Shown: positions 53,878-62,705 of the stretch, one piece after another
Position numbering within the stretch: position 1 is the stretch's first letter
Layout of the letters: every line of letters begins with the position of its first letter
DNA from: Tritrichomonas musculus
Taxonomy: Eukaryota > Parabasalia > Tritrichomonadida > Tritrichomonadidae
NCBI GenBank assembly: GCA_039105265.1
Contig: JAPFFF010000061.1
Span: forward strand, 248,001-312,000
DNA: 64,000 nucleotides
Direction: 5' to 3'
Notes under the pieces: model-generated
Told to the model about the DNA's origin: nothing
Seen by the model: only the letters and a program-made list of their open reading frames with translations
Databases searched by the model: none
Program-made: the position numbers and the translations under genes

Positions 53878-54129
53878 ATGTTGTTATAAAATAACCCATT
53901 CTTCATGTGTCATATCCCATATTAAATTGTCAGGAGCATCTAATAATTCATCATGAATCCAATCATCATCTTGGAAGTCATATCCATGTTCTTGCCATTC
54001 CTCATCTACAATATTCCAAGCTACATATTGACCTAATTCTGCATGATATTCTCTATTACGGTATAACATTTCATTTGTTGGCATATGTAGATATGAATTC
54101 TCTTCTGGAAAGAACACCCATTCTTCATA

Positions 54130-55794
54130 TCAATCACTATACCTGAGATGTCCTCTATGGTCATTTTCAAAGATTGGTATTAATACATCTACTATTGCTT
54201 CACTAGCTCCTTCTCTCCAACCTTCCTCGAAAGGATAATAAATATTTAACATAACCCATTCATCATGAACAACATCCCACATGTAATTATGAGGTACAGG
54301 AGCATTCCTATTTCGTCTCCATCCTGCAGGTCTATCCAAGTTATCATCTCTTTCTCGCCATTCCTCATAGATGATGTCCCAAACATAATTACTATCTTGA
54401 TTATATAGACCGTTCGAACGGTCGCCAATTGGTCTGAAAACTGGTATTTGTTGTTCTTGGTCTTGTTGTTCCATAGCTTGTTTTGCTATATCAGGTATTG
54501 CATCCTCATACATAACAACATCATGCATAGCATCTTGAAATGACTGTACTTGTTCACCAAGATTCAATCTATTTATATTCTCATCAATATCACCTAAATG
54601 TTCTTCAAGATGTCGATTTTGATTTCTTAGGTAGTTCGTCAATTCATCAATCTCATCTTGCGGGATACCTATGCCACCTCCTCCTTCCTCCTCTTCATGA
54701 TTGCAATCACAGGATTTTATCTGCGATACTTGTCCTATCAAATCATTAATTACAATCATGAGTACTTCGATATTTCGTTGAACGTCATTTAAGTGGTCAT
54801 TTAAGGTGACTGACATTTGAGTACCATCAATATGAGTAATGGTAATTTTATTATCTGGAGCTTTGGATAGCCGAAATAATTTTAAGGCTTTTGAGATACC
54901 TAAACCTAATACACTCGAAAACAGCAAATATTGAAGTATTTGAGGAGTGTGTTTGTAATTTTCTAAGTAGTATCTTGTATATATATCAAGGAATTCACAT
55001 GGGCTACTTACTTCAATAATTTGGTCTGCCTCAACCAAGTCTGTACACCCTTTGTATCTATATCCTATTCTTTGTACTGACAATTTATCTAGATTCCAAT
55101 GGTATTGAGATATCCTAGATACGAAATTTTTAAAGTTAGATTCATTAAAAGCCTCATATAAGAATCTCTTTGTTGTCATGTTAGTTCTTTCATTCTTTAT
55201 GACATTTATCAATAAATCTCCCAGGTTCGAATAACCAAACTCAGCTAAAAATGGGTCAGGCTCTGGTGTTGGAAGTGGTACAGGGTCTTGAAGATATCGA
55301 ATAACCTTTGTTTGTCCTAGTTGTTCATCATATACTATTTGTTCATATCCATCAACAGCACACATCAATTCGGTATACATCTCATGAATAGCCTCACATG
55401 TATTAGATTCTTCTTCAATAAATTCATTTAAGGTATTTACGCAAAGTTCATCTTTTATCAACTCCTTATATGACTCTGCTTTTTCAGGTAGTGAGCCTTC
55501 TAATTGAGGTGTCTTTTCAAGTCCTTTAAATACATATTTTAAATAATTGGCAAATTTGTGTGTAATAGGTACATTGCCGAAACCATCAAGCTTTCCTCCA
55601 TTTTCGATATAATCATTGACTACCCTTTCGTCTACTTCTGCTTTGTTATATAAACAACTAAACGTAGGATAATCATCTGGGTCCTCATTTCTTATAATAT
55701 CAATATTACCTTCATCATTAACACTTATCTCAACATCCTTGTCTTTGAGCTTCTCTGCTTCATTTGATTGCAAAGAATAAAGTTTAATTGACAT
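54130..55794 (-). CDS. fibre-like/minor structural protein, N-terminal region
   Basis: 554 codons from ATG 55794, divergent from the minor-capsid candidate by 17 bases. Acidic N-terminus (MSIKLYSLQSNEAEKLKDKDVEIS), a helical middle, a hydrophobic stretch near 290 (ILQYLLFSSVLGLGI), a coiled coil and a Gly-rich loop. The C-terminal part has repeats of the form VWDIIYEEWRE and MWDVVHDEWVM. Further repeats of this type (IWDMTHEEWVI, AWNIVDEEWQE) follow at 53.88-54.12 kb. Likely virion surface protein; family not named. Confidence 0.55.
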   Translation of the reverse strand: MSIKLYSLQSNEAEKLKDKDVEISVNDEGNIDIIRNEDPDDYPTFSCLYNKAEVDERVVNDYIENGGKLDGFGNVPITHKFANYLKYVFKGLEKTPQLEGSLPEKAESYKELIKDELCVNTLNEFIEEESNTCEAIHEMYTELMCAVDGYEQIVYDEQLGQTKVIRYLQDPVPLPTPEPDPFLAEFGYSNLGDLLINVIKNERTNMTTKRFLYEAFNESNFKNFVSRISQYHWNLDKLSVQRIGYRYKGCTDLVEADQIIEVSSPCEFLDIYTRYYLENYKHTPQILQYLLFSSVLGLGISKALKLFRLSKAPDNKITITHIDGTQMSVTLNDHLNDVQRNIEVLMIVINDLIGQVSQIKSCDCNHEEEEGGGGIGIPQDEIDELTNYLRNQNRHLEEHLGDIDENINRLNLGEQVQSFQDAMHDVVMYEDAIPDIAKQAMEQQDQEQQIPVFRPIGDRSNGLYNQDSNYVWDIIYEEWRERDDNLDRPAGWRRNRNAPVPHNYMWDVVHDEWVMLNIYYPFEEGWREGASEAIVDVLIPIFENDHRGHLRYSD

Positions 55795-55811
55795 TTTTTG
55801 GATATAATAAA

Positions 55812-56519
55812 ATGTTAGTATCAGTACAGAGTACAAATGCTGATGAATATAATAAGGTATCTATCAATTTGGATATACCATGGAAGTGTAAATATATTAA
55901 ATATTTTGTATCTTCAATTAATACAATAAGTAATATTATGTTGAGTACGAAAGATGATTATATAGAGTTTACACATAACAGTATTCCATTCAAGCTTAAA
56001 TTCGAAGATAGATATAATTATACCATCAAGCAAATAGAAGCAGTTTTAAATCCACTTGCGGAGGTATCTTTTAAATATAATGATACTACTCGTACATTTA
56101 CAATAAAGACACAAACACCGTTAACAATAACCTCTATTTCCCATCGAGCCGCATTATTAACTGGTTTGTATAATACTCCATTGCCTATTGAGATACCAGC
56201 AAATACAACATATACTGTTAAAGATATACCAATATTAAATCATACTAAGTTGTATTTAGTATCATTACAAGGTAATGCCATATACTCCAATATAGGTGAA
56301 CAACAATATACACCATCAGTTATTGGTAGTATAAATACCTTCACCTTAGATAATAAACCACTTATATATGATTTCGAAACTGAAAGTAAACCATTAAAAA
56401 TAAAAACATATACAGATTCATTAAAATTTTTAGAATTAAGTTTAGTAGATTTCCAATACCAGCCGATATTGTTAAAAAGTCCTTTGTTCATAACTATCAA
56501 AATTAAACCATCTACGTAA
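55812..56519 (+). CDS. candidate minor capsid (penton-like) protein
   Basis: 235 residues from ATG 55812. Almost all beta strand with regular hydrophobic/Thr alternation (YIEFTHNSIPFKLKFEDRYNYTIKQIEAVL; TFTIKTQTPLTITSISHRAALLTGLY; LKFLELSLVDFQYQPILL). Size and strand content suit the single jelly-roll penton protein of Polintons and polinton-like viruses, which forms the fivefold vertices. No signature motif is known for this family, so the call rests on size, composition and location between the spike gene and the polymerase. Confidence 0.5.
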   Translation: MLVSVQSTNADEYNKVSINLDIPWKCKYIKYFVSSINTISNIMLSTKDDYIEFTHNSIPFKLKFEDRYNYTIKQIEAVLNPLAEVSFKYNDTTRTFTIKTQTPLTITSISHRAALLTGLYNTPLPIEIPANTTYTVKDIPILNHTKLYLVSLQGNAIYSNIGEQQYTPSVIGSINTFTLDNKPLIYDFETESKPLKIKTYTDSLKFLELSLVDFQYQPILLKSPLFITIKIKPST

Positions 56520-59500
56520 ACCTAAGAGTACGTGCAAATTTAGGTAAGTTGGTTTGTTGAAATGTCTTTGACTTCCTGAATGCATTCGAACCATCCAATA
56601 AATCAAATGTCATGCTTTCTCCTTTGTACATCCTTTCAAAAAGTTCTTCAACTGAGATACCCATCCTTTTGCACTTGTTGAGAATAACTTGTTTTGGAAT
56701 TCCTTTAAGTCTAATATGGTATCCTTCATTTCCTTGTTCATCAACCAAGATATCGAGGTAGCTCTTTTTACCAAGTGCAATGAGTTTTCTTGAGTGTATT
56801 TCCCCTTGACTACCTTCGAACTCATCGAAGTCATTATGGAACTGACACATATTTTTACCAATAAGAGGTTGATGATACTTGAACTGGAATAAGTCAGCTA
56901 TCTTTGGCACGTCATTTTCCATAACGTGACAAGAATCTGTGTCTTGGTAGTAGATAGGTATACCTGCTTGTTCAGCTGTAGCCATAACCCTGTTCATTAA
57001 GTGCTTACTCCAAGAGAGAACGCTTGCACCAAATTGAGGTAGGTTGAAATGGTCATTAATTGGTTTCAACTTCTTGACATAGCACTTATCAATATTAACA
57101 TCTTCAACAACCTCCTTGACAAAGTTGTAGTTCCGCCAGAGATACTTGTATAGTTGGCTTTTTGGTACTGTCTTTGTTTCAGTCTTAGTTGCTTTTAATA
57201 TTGACTTGCCATATATGGAGTTGAGGAGGAGCTTTATTGTTTGTTCAAGAGGGTTCTTTTGCTTTTTATAACTTGCCCTGAGATTAAAGAGCTTCTCAAT
57301 GAACTCATTGATTTTCTTGTTAAATCCTTCATCAAAGTAATAGCCACGTATTAACTCATATTCAACATCATAAAATTCGAACAAGTCCATAAGACCTACT
57401 TTATCGATATAATAATGGTCAACAAGGAAATTGCCGAATATTTTACTACCTGCTTCATTCCTTGTAAATACTTGTCCAAATTTATATGGCTCTTTTGATT
57501 TACATTCGAGTTTCTTGATGTTGACTTCGATAAAGAATGTATCATATTGCATAAGTTGTTCATGGGTAGTACCTTGTGGTATTACTTTAGGTCTTCCTTT
57601 TGGTATACCATCCATGACATACATTGCAGATGGATATAAGCTAACTGCATCAAAGTCTTGTATCCTTCCTTCGATGTATTGCTTTTCATTACCTGCTGTC
57701 ATTGTTCGTCCACCTGAAACACATCGTTGAATGAAGTCTTGACACTTACCTGATAATTCATAACATCCATCAAAACAACCATATTTTTTTGCAAAGCAAT
57801 ATCCAATAGCACTGATAGATATAAAATCATGAACACCATACATATCTGTCTTTGTTTCTTTAAAGACTTCTCCGAGGTCTCTATTAAATTTTTCCATTCC
57901 CTTCATCAAAACAATACAATCCTTGAAACAATAGAAGATGGCATATTTAATGATGTCGATTTTGCCATCATTATAACAATTTGCTATTTTTGCATTTTCG
58001 ATAATCTGCTTGCAGTTTGCATCAAGTTGTTCTTTCGATAACTTGTCTTGGTTTTCATCGATGTATTGCTGTTGGAACTCAGTAGCATCAACAATTCTTC
58101 TTTGTATGTTCTCTTGTGTATATAGCTTATATGCCATGACTTCCTTGTGAACATTGAGGTTGAACATTGTAGCAAATTTACTTAATGCTTGTGGTATTAT
58201 ACTGTATGAGTTCCTGAATGTTAATCTTTTTTTGACTTTCCTTGTACCTTCTTCGAATAATGTCATGATGATTTGAAGTACAGTACCACTTCGTTCTGTT
58301 ATCTGTGTATCCCATCCAGGTGTGTTAATGAAAAAGCATGCATCATACTTGAGGTTGTGAAAATATGTTAATGAACCACTCCATAAATAATTCAAGAGCT
58401 TCTGTCCACAATCTTCACCTTGAATAGATATTTTATGTATGTTGGCACCATCTCGAAAGATAGTACAATTGAGATATGGTATATGTGGACTGACTGTAGA
58501 GTTTGTTTCGAAGTCGCTATAATAAATCCTTGACCATGTATTTTGTTTCTTCTTGTTATTATCAATGAGTCTTGTACATTGTTCTGCATTATATTCGAGA
58601 CTTGTATAATCTTTCACATGGTCATATTCAGTTGTGTTGATGATATCCAATTCACATGCTTTTATTTCTTCGAATAGATGTAGTTCAAACATCTTTTGGA
58701 AAAAGGTTATTGGTTTGATTCCTTCATAATTATATTCTTTTATACTTTTTTCATTTCGTAATTTATATATCTTACATCTTTTTTCAAAAGGAATATGTGC
58801 AAATGTTTTATCAAGTTCTTCATAGTGTTGAAGGTAGAATAATGTACAAGGTATTTTCCTGTTGAGCATATAATGGTCTTTGAACAATATCAGGTTAACT
58901 TCTCTTTTAAAATCAACAGACCATTTTTTCTTTTTGGTGTTGATTCTTGTTTCATACTTGTATTTATCAGGTTGTTCAACAACTCTAATGATGCTAAAAT
59001 TGCACTTGAACTTTTGAGCAACATCAATTATCTTGTTATTAGGTATGGTTCTTGTTTGAACAAAAAATCGTAGGTCATCTATTTCATCATCAGTGAACAC
59101 GCCTGATTGTATACAAGCATATACAAAACAATTATCTCTGTAGTTCTCTTTCCTTACTTCATGAAAGATTTGATATGCTGATAGGTCTATTGGAGAACGA
59201 TTGATGTATGGAAAAAAACTTCCTTCTGGTGTATTTCGATAGTCTTCATCAATTTCGACTTCATCATCATAGATTTCATGAGTATCCATATCTTGCATCT
59301 TGGTTCGAAAATGAACACCATCATTTGTTTTATTCATGTCAATAAATTGTACCTCATATCGAACAGGAATGAACATGTTTGAGATGTATGGATTTGTATC
59401 TGATTGGTCTTCACTTAAATCAAGTTCTCCTGTTATATGTCCGAGTGTACTTTCGATGTTGTGCTTATCACTGAGTGTGAAGTACTTGTGAGTTCCATCA

Positions 59501-59784
59501 AGTGCTATTGCTTTTACAATAGGTCTTCCAGCATGTTTCATTTTATAAATCTGTCTAAGTGTTTCAGTAAACGCATACCTCTTATCTTCATCTTGGTTGA
59601 TGTCTGTTGCAAAACCAATACCTTGTCCTGCAGGAATCATGAGCTTCCTCATTTCTTCTTTAAACTTGTCGTTCTTTTTATATTGTTTTGCACGTCGATT
59701 ATATTCACGACGAAACTGTGATTTTGTATCAGCATAGACATCTCCAATAGCATCTAAAAAATCATCTTCAATGTCCTTGTTCAT
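56512..59784 (-). CDS. Polinton protein-primed DNA polymerase B
   Basis: 1090 residues from ATG 59784; TCACTT on the minus strand at 59801-59806 supports this start. N-terminal ~200 residues unassigned. A DNCFVYACIQSG segment near 215 and DHYMLN near 303 suggest an OTU-like cysteine protease fold. Exonuclease motifs: SDFET near 421, YFHNLKYD near 485, YCFKD near 660. Polymerase motifs: DFDAVSLYPS near 710, NSIYGK near 850, YQDTDS near 945. It copies linear element DNA from a protein primer. Its 3' end overlaps the minor-capsid candidate by eight bases. It is divergent in sequence from the polymerase at the window start, so the two elements are not recent copies of each other. Confidence 0.92.
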   Translation of the reverse strand: MNKDIEDDFLDAIGDVYADTKSQFRREYNRRAKQYKKNDKFKEEMRKLMIPAGQGIGFATDINQDEDKRYAFTETLRQIYKMKHAGRPIVKAIALDGTHKYFTLSDKHNIESTLGHITGELDLSEDQSDTNPYISNMFIPVRYEVQFIDMNKTNDGVHFRTKMQDMDTHEIYDDEVEIDEDYRNTPEGSFFPYINRSPIDLSAYQIFHEVRKENYRDNCFVYACIQSGVFTDDEIDDLRFFVQTRTIPNNKIIDVAQKFKCNFSIIRVVEQPDKYKYETRINTKKKKWSVDFKREVNLILFKDHYMLNRKIPCTLFYLQHYEELDKTFAHIPFEKRCKIYKLRNEKSIKEYNYEGIKPITFFQKMFELHLFEEIKACELDIINTTEYDHVKDYTSLEYNAEQCTRLIDNNKKKQNTWSRIYYSDFETNSTVSPHIPYLNCTIFRDGANIHKISIQGEDCGQKLLNYLWSGSLTYFHNLKYDACFFINTPGWDTQITERSGTVLQIIMTLFEEGTRKVKKRLTFRNSYSIIPQALSKFATMFNLNVHKEVMAYKLYTQENIQRRIVDATEFQQQYIDENQDKLSKEQLDANCKQIIENAKIANCYNDGKIDIIKYAIFYCFKDCIVLMKGMEKFNRDLGEVFKETKTDMYGVHDFISISAIGYCFAKKYGCFDGCYELSGKCQDFIQRCVSGGRTMTAGNEKQYIEGRIQDFDAVSLYPSAMYVMDGIPKGRPKVIPQGTTHEQLMQYDTFFIEVNIKKLECKSKEPYKFGQVFTRNEAGSKIFGNFLVDHYYIDKVGLMDLFEFYDVEYELIRGYYFDEGFNKKINEFIEKLFNLRASYKKQKNPLEQTIKLLLNSIYGKSILKATKTETKTVPKSQLYKYLWRNYNFVKEVVEDVNIDKCYVKKLKPINDHFNLPQFGASVLSWSKHLMNRVMATAEQAGIPIYYQDTDSCHVMENDVPKIADLFQFKYHQPLIGKNMCQFHNDFDEFEGSQGEIHSRKLIALGKKSYLDILVDEQGNEGYHIRLKGIPKQVILNKCKRMGISVEELFERMYKGESMTFDLLDGSNAFRKSKTFQQTNLPKFARTLRFT

Positions 59785-59800
59785 GTTTAACACAAAATAA

Positions 59801-59806
59801 AAGTGA
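59801..59806 (-). promoter_or_regulatory. initiator (Inr) TCACTT
   Basis: 17 bases before ATG 59784, within a T-rich leader on the coding strand. Confidence 0.55.
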
Positions 59807-59852
59807 AACGATAAAAATAAAAACAAAAGAAAAAAGTTAAAAAATTAATTGT

Positions 59853-60818
59853 TTATTGAGGATATCCATTATCATCATCATCTAGATGTGGAAAATTATA
59901 TTGGAATTCATTTCCTTTCGACTTCATATCAGAGTTTTGTTGATATTGGTTCTTTATCATACCTTCATTGAAGGCTTTGATGCTCTTCATCACTTGTTTC
60001 GGTGATTGCCTCTTGTCTTTTTTAACGAAGTTGCATGAATTGTCCAACTTCTCTTTCTCTTCTTGTGATAAGTAAGGCATGAGTCGATAAATGCAATTGG
60101 ACAACTTCCATCCATATGTCTTGAACAATGATGTTTGTTCAGCTGTTGAAGTCTGGGGAATGGTGTCAAACATGTATCGAAGATGGTCTAGTTCGTTGTC
60201 CATCAATTGAGTTCTTACATACTTCTCTGCAAATGAATCAGTTGCTGGAGGACCACTTGTTCTTGCATTTTTTAGATTCGCCACGTCCTTCTTGAGGTCG
60301 TGAATTTTGTCAATGTACTTCGCCACCTTTTTTGGAGTAAGTTCCAATTTCATCAGCTCGAGTGCGTATTCGTCGCTATTATCAATGTCTTTCCTGAGTT
60401 CTTCAGCATTGTGATTGATGTCTTCAATGTGAAATTCTACACCAGTCATTTTCTCCTCCAACTTCGTTAATCGGTCTTTCAAGTTTTCATTTTCTTCTAT
60501 TAATCGTTCCATTTCATCTCGAAAGTCGAATGGACGAACATTATCCTCCTTATAATCACTATTGGATTTCATTTCATGAACACTTTTCGGTGGCTTGTAT
60601 GGTTCTTTGCGAGCTGGTGATGGTTCTTCAACAACATCTTCGATTTTTGTTTCTTCCTTCGGATTGGTACTTGTCTTCTGCGGTTCTATAAATCCAGATG
60701 GTCTGGATATAGGACCAAGTCTTGGAGGTGGTGGTGGTAATTTTGGTAATGTATTTGGTGGAGGAGGAAGGAGTGGATTATATCGAGGTGGTGGAAATAC
60801 TTTACTCGAAAATGGCAC
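59853..60818 (-). CDS. Pro-rich coiled-coil protein
   Basis: About 320 codons. The N-terminal ~45 residues are Pro-rich (NPLLPPPPNTLPKLPPPPPRLGP), followed by an acidic/Pro linker, a coiled coil near 105-160 (DEMERLIEENENLKDRLTKLEEKM), and a globular helical end (LDHLRYMFDTIPQTSTAEQTSLF...CIYRLMPYLSQEEKEKL). Lies 68 bases from the polymerase start on the same strand. Scaffold or virion protein is plausible. The gene start is uncertain because it abuts a repetitive Lys/Arg/Glu/Gln tract; this locus looks broken about once. Confidence 0.55.
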   Translation of the reverse strand: MPFSSKVFPPPRYNPLLPPPPNTLPKLPPPPPRLGPISRPSGFIEPQKTSTNPKEETKIEDVVEEPSPARKEPYKPPKSVHEMKSNSDYKEDNVRPFDFRDEMERLIEENENLKDRLTKLEEKMTGVEFHIEDINHNAEELRKDIDNSDEYALELMKLELTPKKVAKYIDKIHDLKKDVANLKNARTSGPPATDSFAEKYVRTQLMDNELDHLRYMFDTIPQTSTAEQTSLFKTYGWKLSNCIYRLMPYLSQEEKEKLDNSCNFVKKDKRQSPKQVMKSIKAFNEGMIKNQYQQNSDMKSKGNEFQYNFPHLDDDDNGYPQ

Positions 60819-61116
60819 GTACTGCTGCTTCTTCCTTTCTTCTTCTTCTTGTTGCTGCTTCTTCCTTCTTGCTTCTTCTTCTTCTTCTTGCTGCTTCTTC
60901 CTTCTTGCTTCTTCTTCTTCTTGCTTCTTCTTGTTGCTGCTTCTTCCTTCTTGCTTCTTCTTCTTCTTGTTGCTTCATGATGTACTGCTTCATTGATTCA
61001 AGTTGTTCTGGTGTCATGTTCTTGAACCAATCGTCTGCGGGTGGAGCTTGTTGACTCGCTGGCTCGAGCGAGTCAAATAGACTAACATCGCTATCTGAGC
61101 TATACTGGAAGGACAT
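60802..61116 (-). CDS. Glu/Lys/Arg/Gln repeat protein
   Basis: About 104 residues from ATG 61116. An acidic N-terminal part with a DDWFKNMTPEQLESMKQYIMKQQ helix, then a long charged single-helix-like tract of EEARRRR/KKEEAA units, visible in DNA as CTT/TCT-type microsatellite at 60.83-60.97 kb. The tract is prone to length change. Overlaps the Pro-rich gene. Confidence 0.5.
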   Translation of the reverse strand: MSFQYSSDSDVSLFDSLEPASQQAPPADDWFKNMTPEQLESMKQYIMKQQEEEEARRKKQQQEEARRRRSKKEEAARRRRRSKKEEAATRRRRKEEAAVRAIFE

Positions 61117-61308
61117 TACAAGTATAAAAATGATTAATTTTCTAGTTGATATCACTAAATTTTAAATTTCGTAGAAAAACTCGAAGGTGGATATTTTTCT
61201 TTGAAAAAGTTAAATACACTATAAAAATTCAAAAATTGAATTAAAAAAAAATAAAATATATTGAAATTTTAAAAAAATATATTTATTAATATCACTATTA
61301 TTTTATTA

Positions 61309-61797
61309 ATGATGAATGAAGAAGAAGATAAAATAGAAGATATTTTACAAAAACAAACACCTCCTAAAGGTTGTGATTCATTCGACTACAAAATAAATAT
61401 AAACATGTCGAAAAAAATATCTCAACTAAAAGTTGAAGATGATACATCAAATTTAAGAACGATGTGTGAAAATTATGCTCAAGCACTTGATAATGATGCA
61501 CATCGACTTCGAGCAAAACAAAAAAAGAGGTACGATGAATGGTTTGACAACCTCGAAAAAGATTGTTATCCTGCAAGAGATATTGTTAACTTATACAACA
61601 TGTTCTTTGGGCATGAACTATCTATTAGTAGACTTGGTTTCGGGCATCTCGAGGGAACAAAGAGACACTTTACTCATAAGAGAGTGAAAAAAAACAATAA
61701 GCTAATAACAATGTACTACAAGAAAAATGAACTTGTTTTTTTTTTCGAGGTAAGGTACTTGTTTTTTTTCGAGGTACTTGTTTTTTTCGAGGTATAG
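61309..61797 (+). CDS. basic protein with wHTH-like end
   Basis: About 162 codons from ATG 61309; TCACTA at 61292-61297 fits an initiator. Residues ~55-85 are helical (CENYAQALDNDAHRLRAKQKKRYDEWFDNL). The segment ~95-145 (DIVNLYNMFFGHELSISRLGFGHL...NNKLITMYYKK) has the winged-helix-like pattern also seen at 43919-44263. The last ~15 codons run into the adjacent tandem repeat and are probably an extension created by it. Confidence 0.55.
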   Translation: MMNEEEDKIEDILQKQTPPKGCDSFDYKININMSKKISQLKVEDDTSNLRTMCENYAQALDNDAHRLRAKQKKRYDEWFDNLEKDCYPARDIVNLYNMFFGHELSISRLGFGHLEGTKRHFTHKRVKKNNKLITMYYKKNELVFFFEVRYLFFFEVLVFFEV

Positions 61798-61913
61798 CTA
61801 CTACTTGTTTTTTTTCGAGGTAAGGTACTTGTTTTTTTTTTTTACTTGTTTTTTTCGAGGTACTACTTGTTTTTTTCGAGGTACTTGTTTTTTTTTTCGA
61901 GGTACTTGTTTTT
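61733..61913. repeat. tandem repeat, CGAGGTACTTGT(T)n units
   Basis: About eight to nine irregular units of CGAGGTA(AGGTA)CTTG plus a T run of 6-13. It starts inside the end of gene 61309-61797 and borders a second, different array. Confidence 0.75.
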
Positions 61914-62027
61914 CCTCATGTGATACCTTTTTCCTCATGTGATACCTTTTTCCTCATGTGATACCTTTTTCCTCATGTGATACCTTTTTCCTCATGTGAT
62001 ACCTCATTCCTCATGTGATACCTCTTT
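61914..62027. repeat. six-copy 19-bp tandem array
   Basis: CCTCATGTGATACCTTTTT repeats at 61914, 61933, 61952, 61971, 61990 and 62009, the last two with slight changes. It overlaps the 3' end of the leftward AT-hook gene. Confidence 0.85.
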
Positions 62028-62258
62028 ATTTTCATATTCTTTTATTTTATCTTTCATACCTTGTAATTCGTTTTTCTTTCTTTCTCGATATGCCTTTTGT
62101 TGTTTCTTACGTGCTTCATTTCTTTCTTCAACTGTTGCATATTTTGGTTTCCTTCCTCTTTTTTCGACACTCTGAAGATTCTCTTTGCTTTTCGACTTCT
62201 TGAGTTTTTTGATAATGGCTGTTTCTTTGAACTCACCTAAATCTAAATTTTGGCTCAT
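62004..62258 (-). CDS. AT-hook/basic-region protein
   Basis: 84 residues. An N-terminal acidic/Lys mix, then KRGRKPKYATVEERNEARKK, combining an AT-hook core (RGRKPK) with a basic helix (RNEARKKQQKAYRERKKNEL) that continues into a short coiled coil. Modules of this kind bind AT-rich DNA; similar short proteins occur in large DNA viruses. A DNA-binding regulator or packaging accessory is inferred. The 3' end lies within the 19-bp array. Confidence 0.6.
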   Translation of the reverse strand: MSQNLDLGEFKETAIIKKLKKSKSKENLQSVEKRGRKPKYATVEERNEARKKQQKAYRERKKNELQGMKDKIKEYENKEVSHEE

Positions 62259-62298
62259 GATTTCATTGGAGATAAAAAATTGAATTATTTTTTCAAAA

Positions 62299-62304
62299 TC
62301 ACTT
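62299..62304 (+). promoter_or_regulatory. initiator (Inr) TCACTT
   Basis: 11 bases before ATG 62316, followed by a second TTCATTTT. It decides the start over the more upstream frame extension. Confidence 0.6.
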
Positions 62305-62315
62305 CATTTTTTAAA

Positions 62316-62678
62316 ATGTCGTCTACCGCAAAAGACTTCAAAGAATACCAAAAACAGCAAAAGAATGATATAAAAAGTGCTAATGCTGAAATCACCAATG
62401 CTGTTAAAGAGGTTGTATTCCTGTTCAACCAAAAAATAACAAACTCTACACCATATAGTGTCTGCATCAACTATGACCCTTTGATACAAACCAACTTGAA
62501 CAAGATTGCTGATGCACTTACTCAAATGAATCTCACTACCTGTGAGGTTTATATCAAAAAGAATCCACAATCTCCAAAACCAAAATCTCTTGGCTTTCAA
62601 GTGCCATTAGTGTCTGACTCGCAAGAGACACAAGAAGATGATGAACAAGAAGCTTCATCACCAAAAGATAAGGAGTAA
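62316..62678 (+). CDS. small hypothetical protein
   Basis: 120 residues from ATG 62316. A helical first third (KDFKEYQKQQKNDIKSANAEITNAVKEVV), then a compact alpha/beta region (LIQTNLNKIADALTQMNLTTCEVYIKK) faintly like the helix-strand part of the Cys-motif domain, and an acidic disordered tail. Converges on Cys-motif copy 4. Not recognised. Confidence 0.6.
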   Translation: MSSTAKDFKEYQKQQKNDIKSANAEITNAVKEVVFLFNQKITNSTPYSVCINYDPLIQTNLNKIADALTQMNLTTCEVYIKKNPQSPKPKSLGFQVPLVSDSQETQEDDEQEASSPKDKE

Positions 62679-62705
62679 GAGTAAAAAATAACTACTTCTA
62701 ATTTT

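Noticed and set aside
60722-61054. Rightward Ser/Leu/Cys-rich frames over 60.6-61.05 kb
   Set aside because: They are antisense to the Glu/Lys/Arg repeat and Pro-rich genes.
61914-62027. CRISPR-like array
   Set aside because: The units are contiguous tandem repeats without unique spacers and the DNA is eukaryotic.
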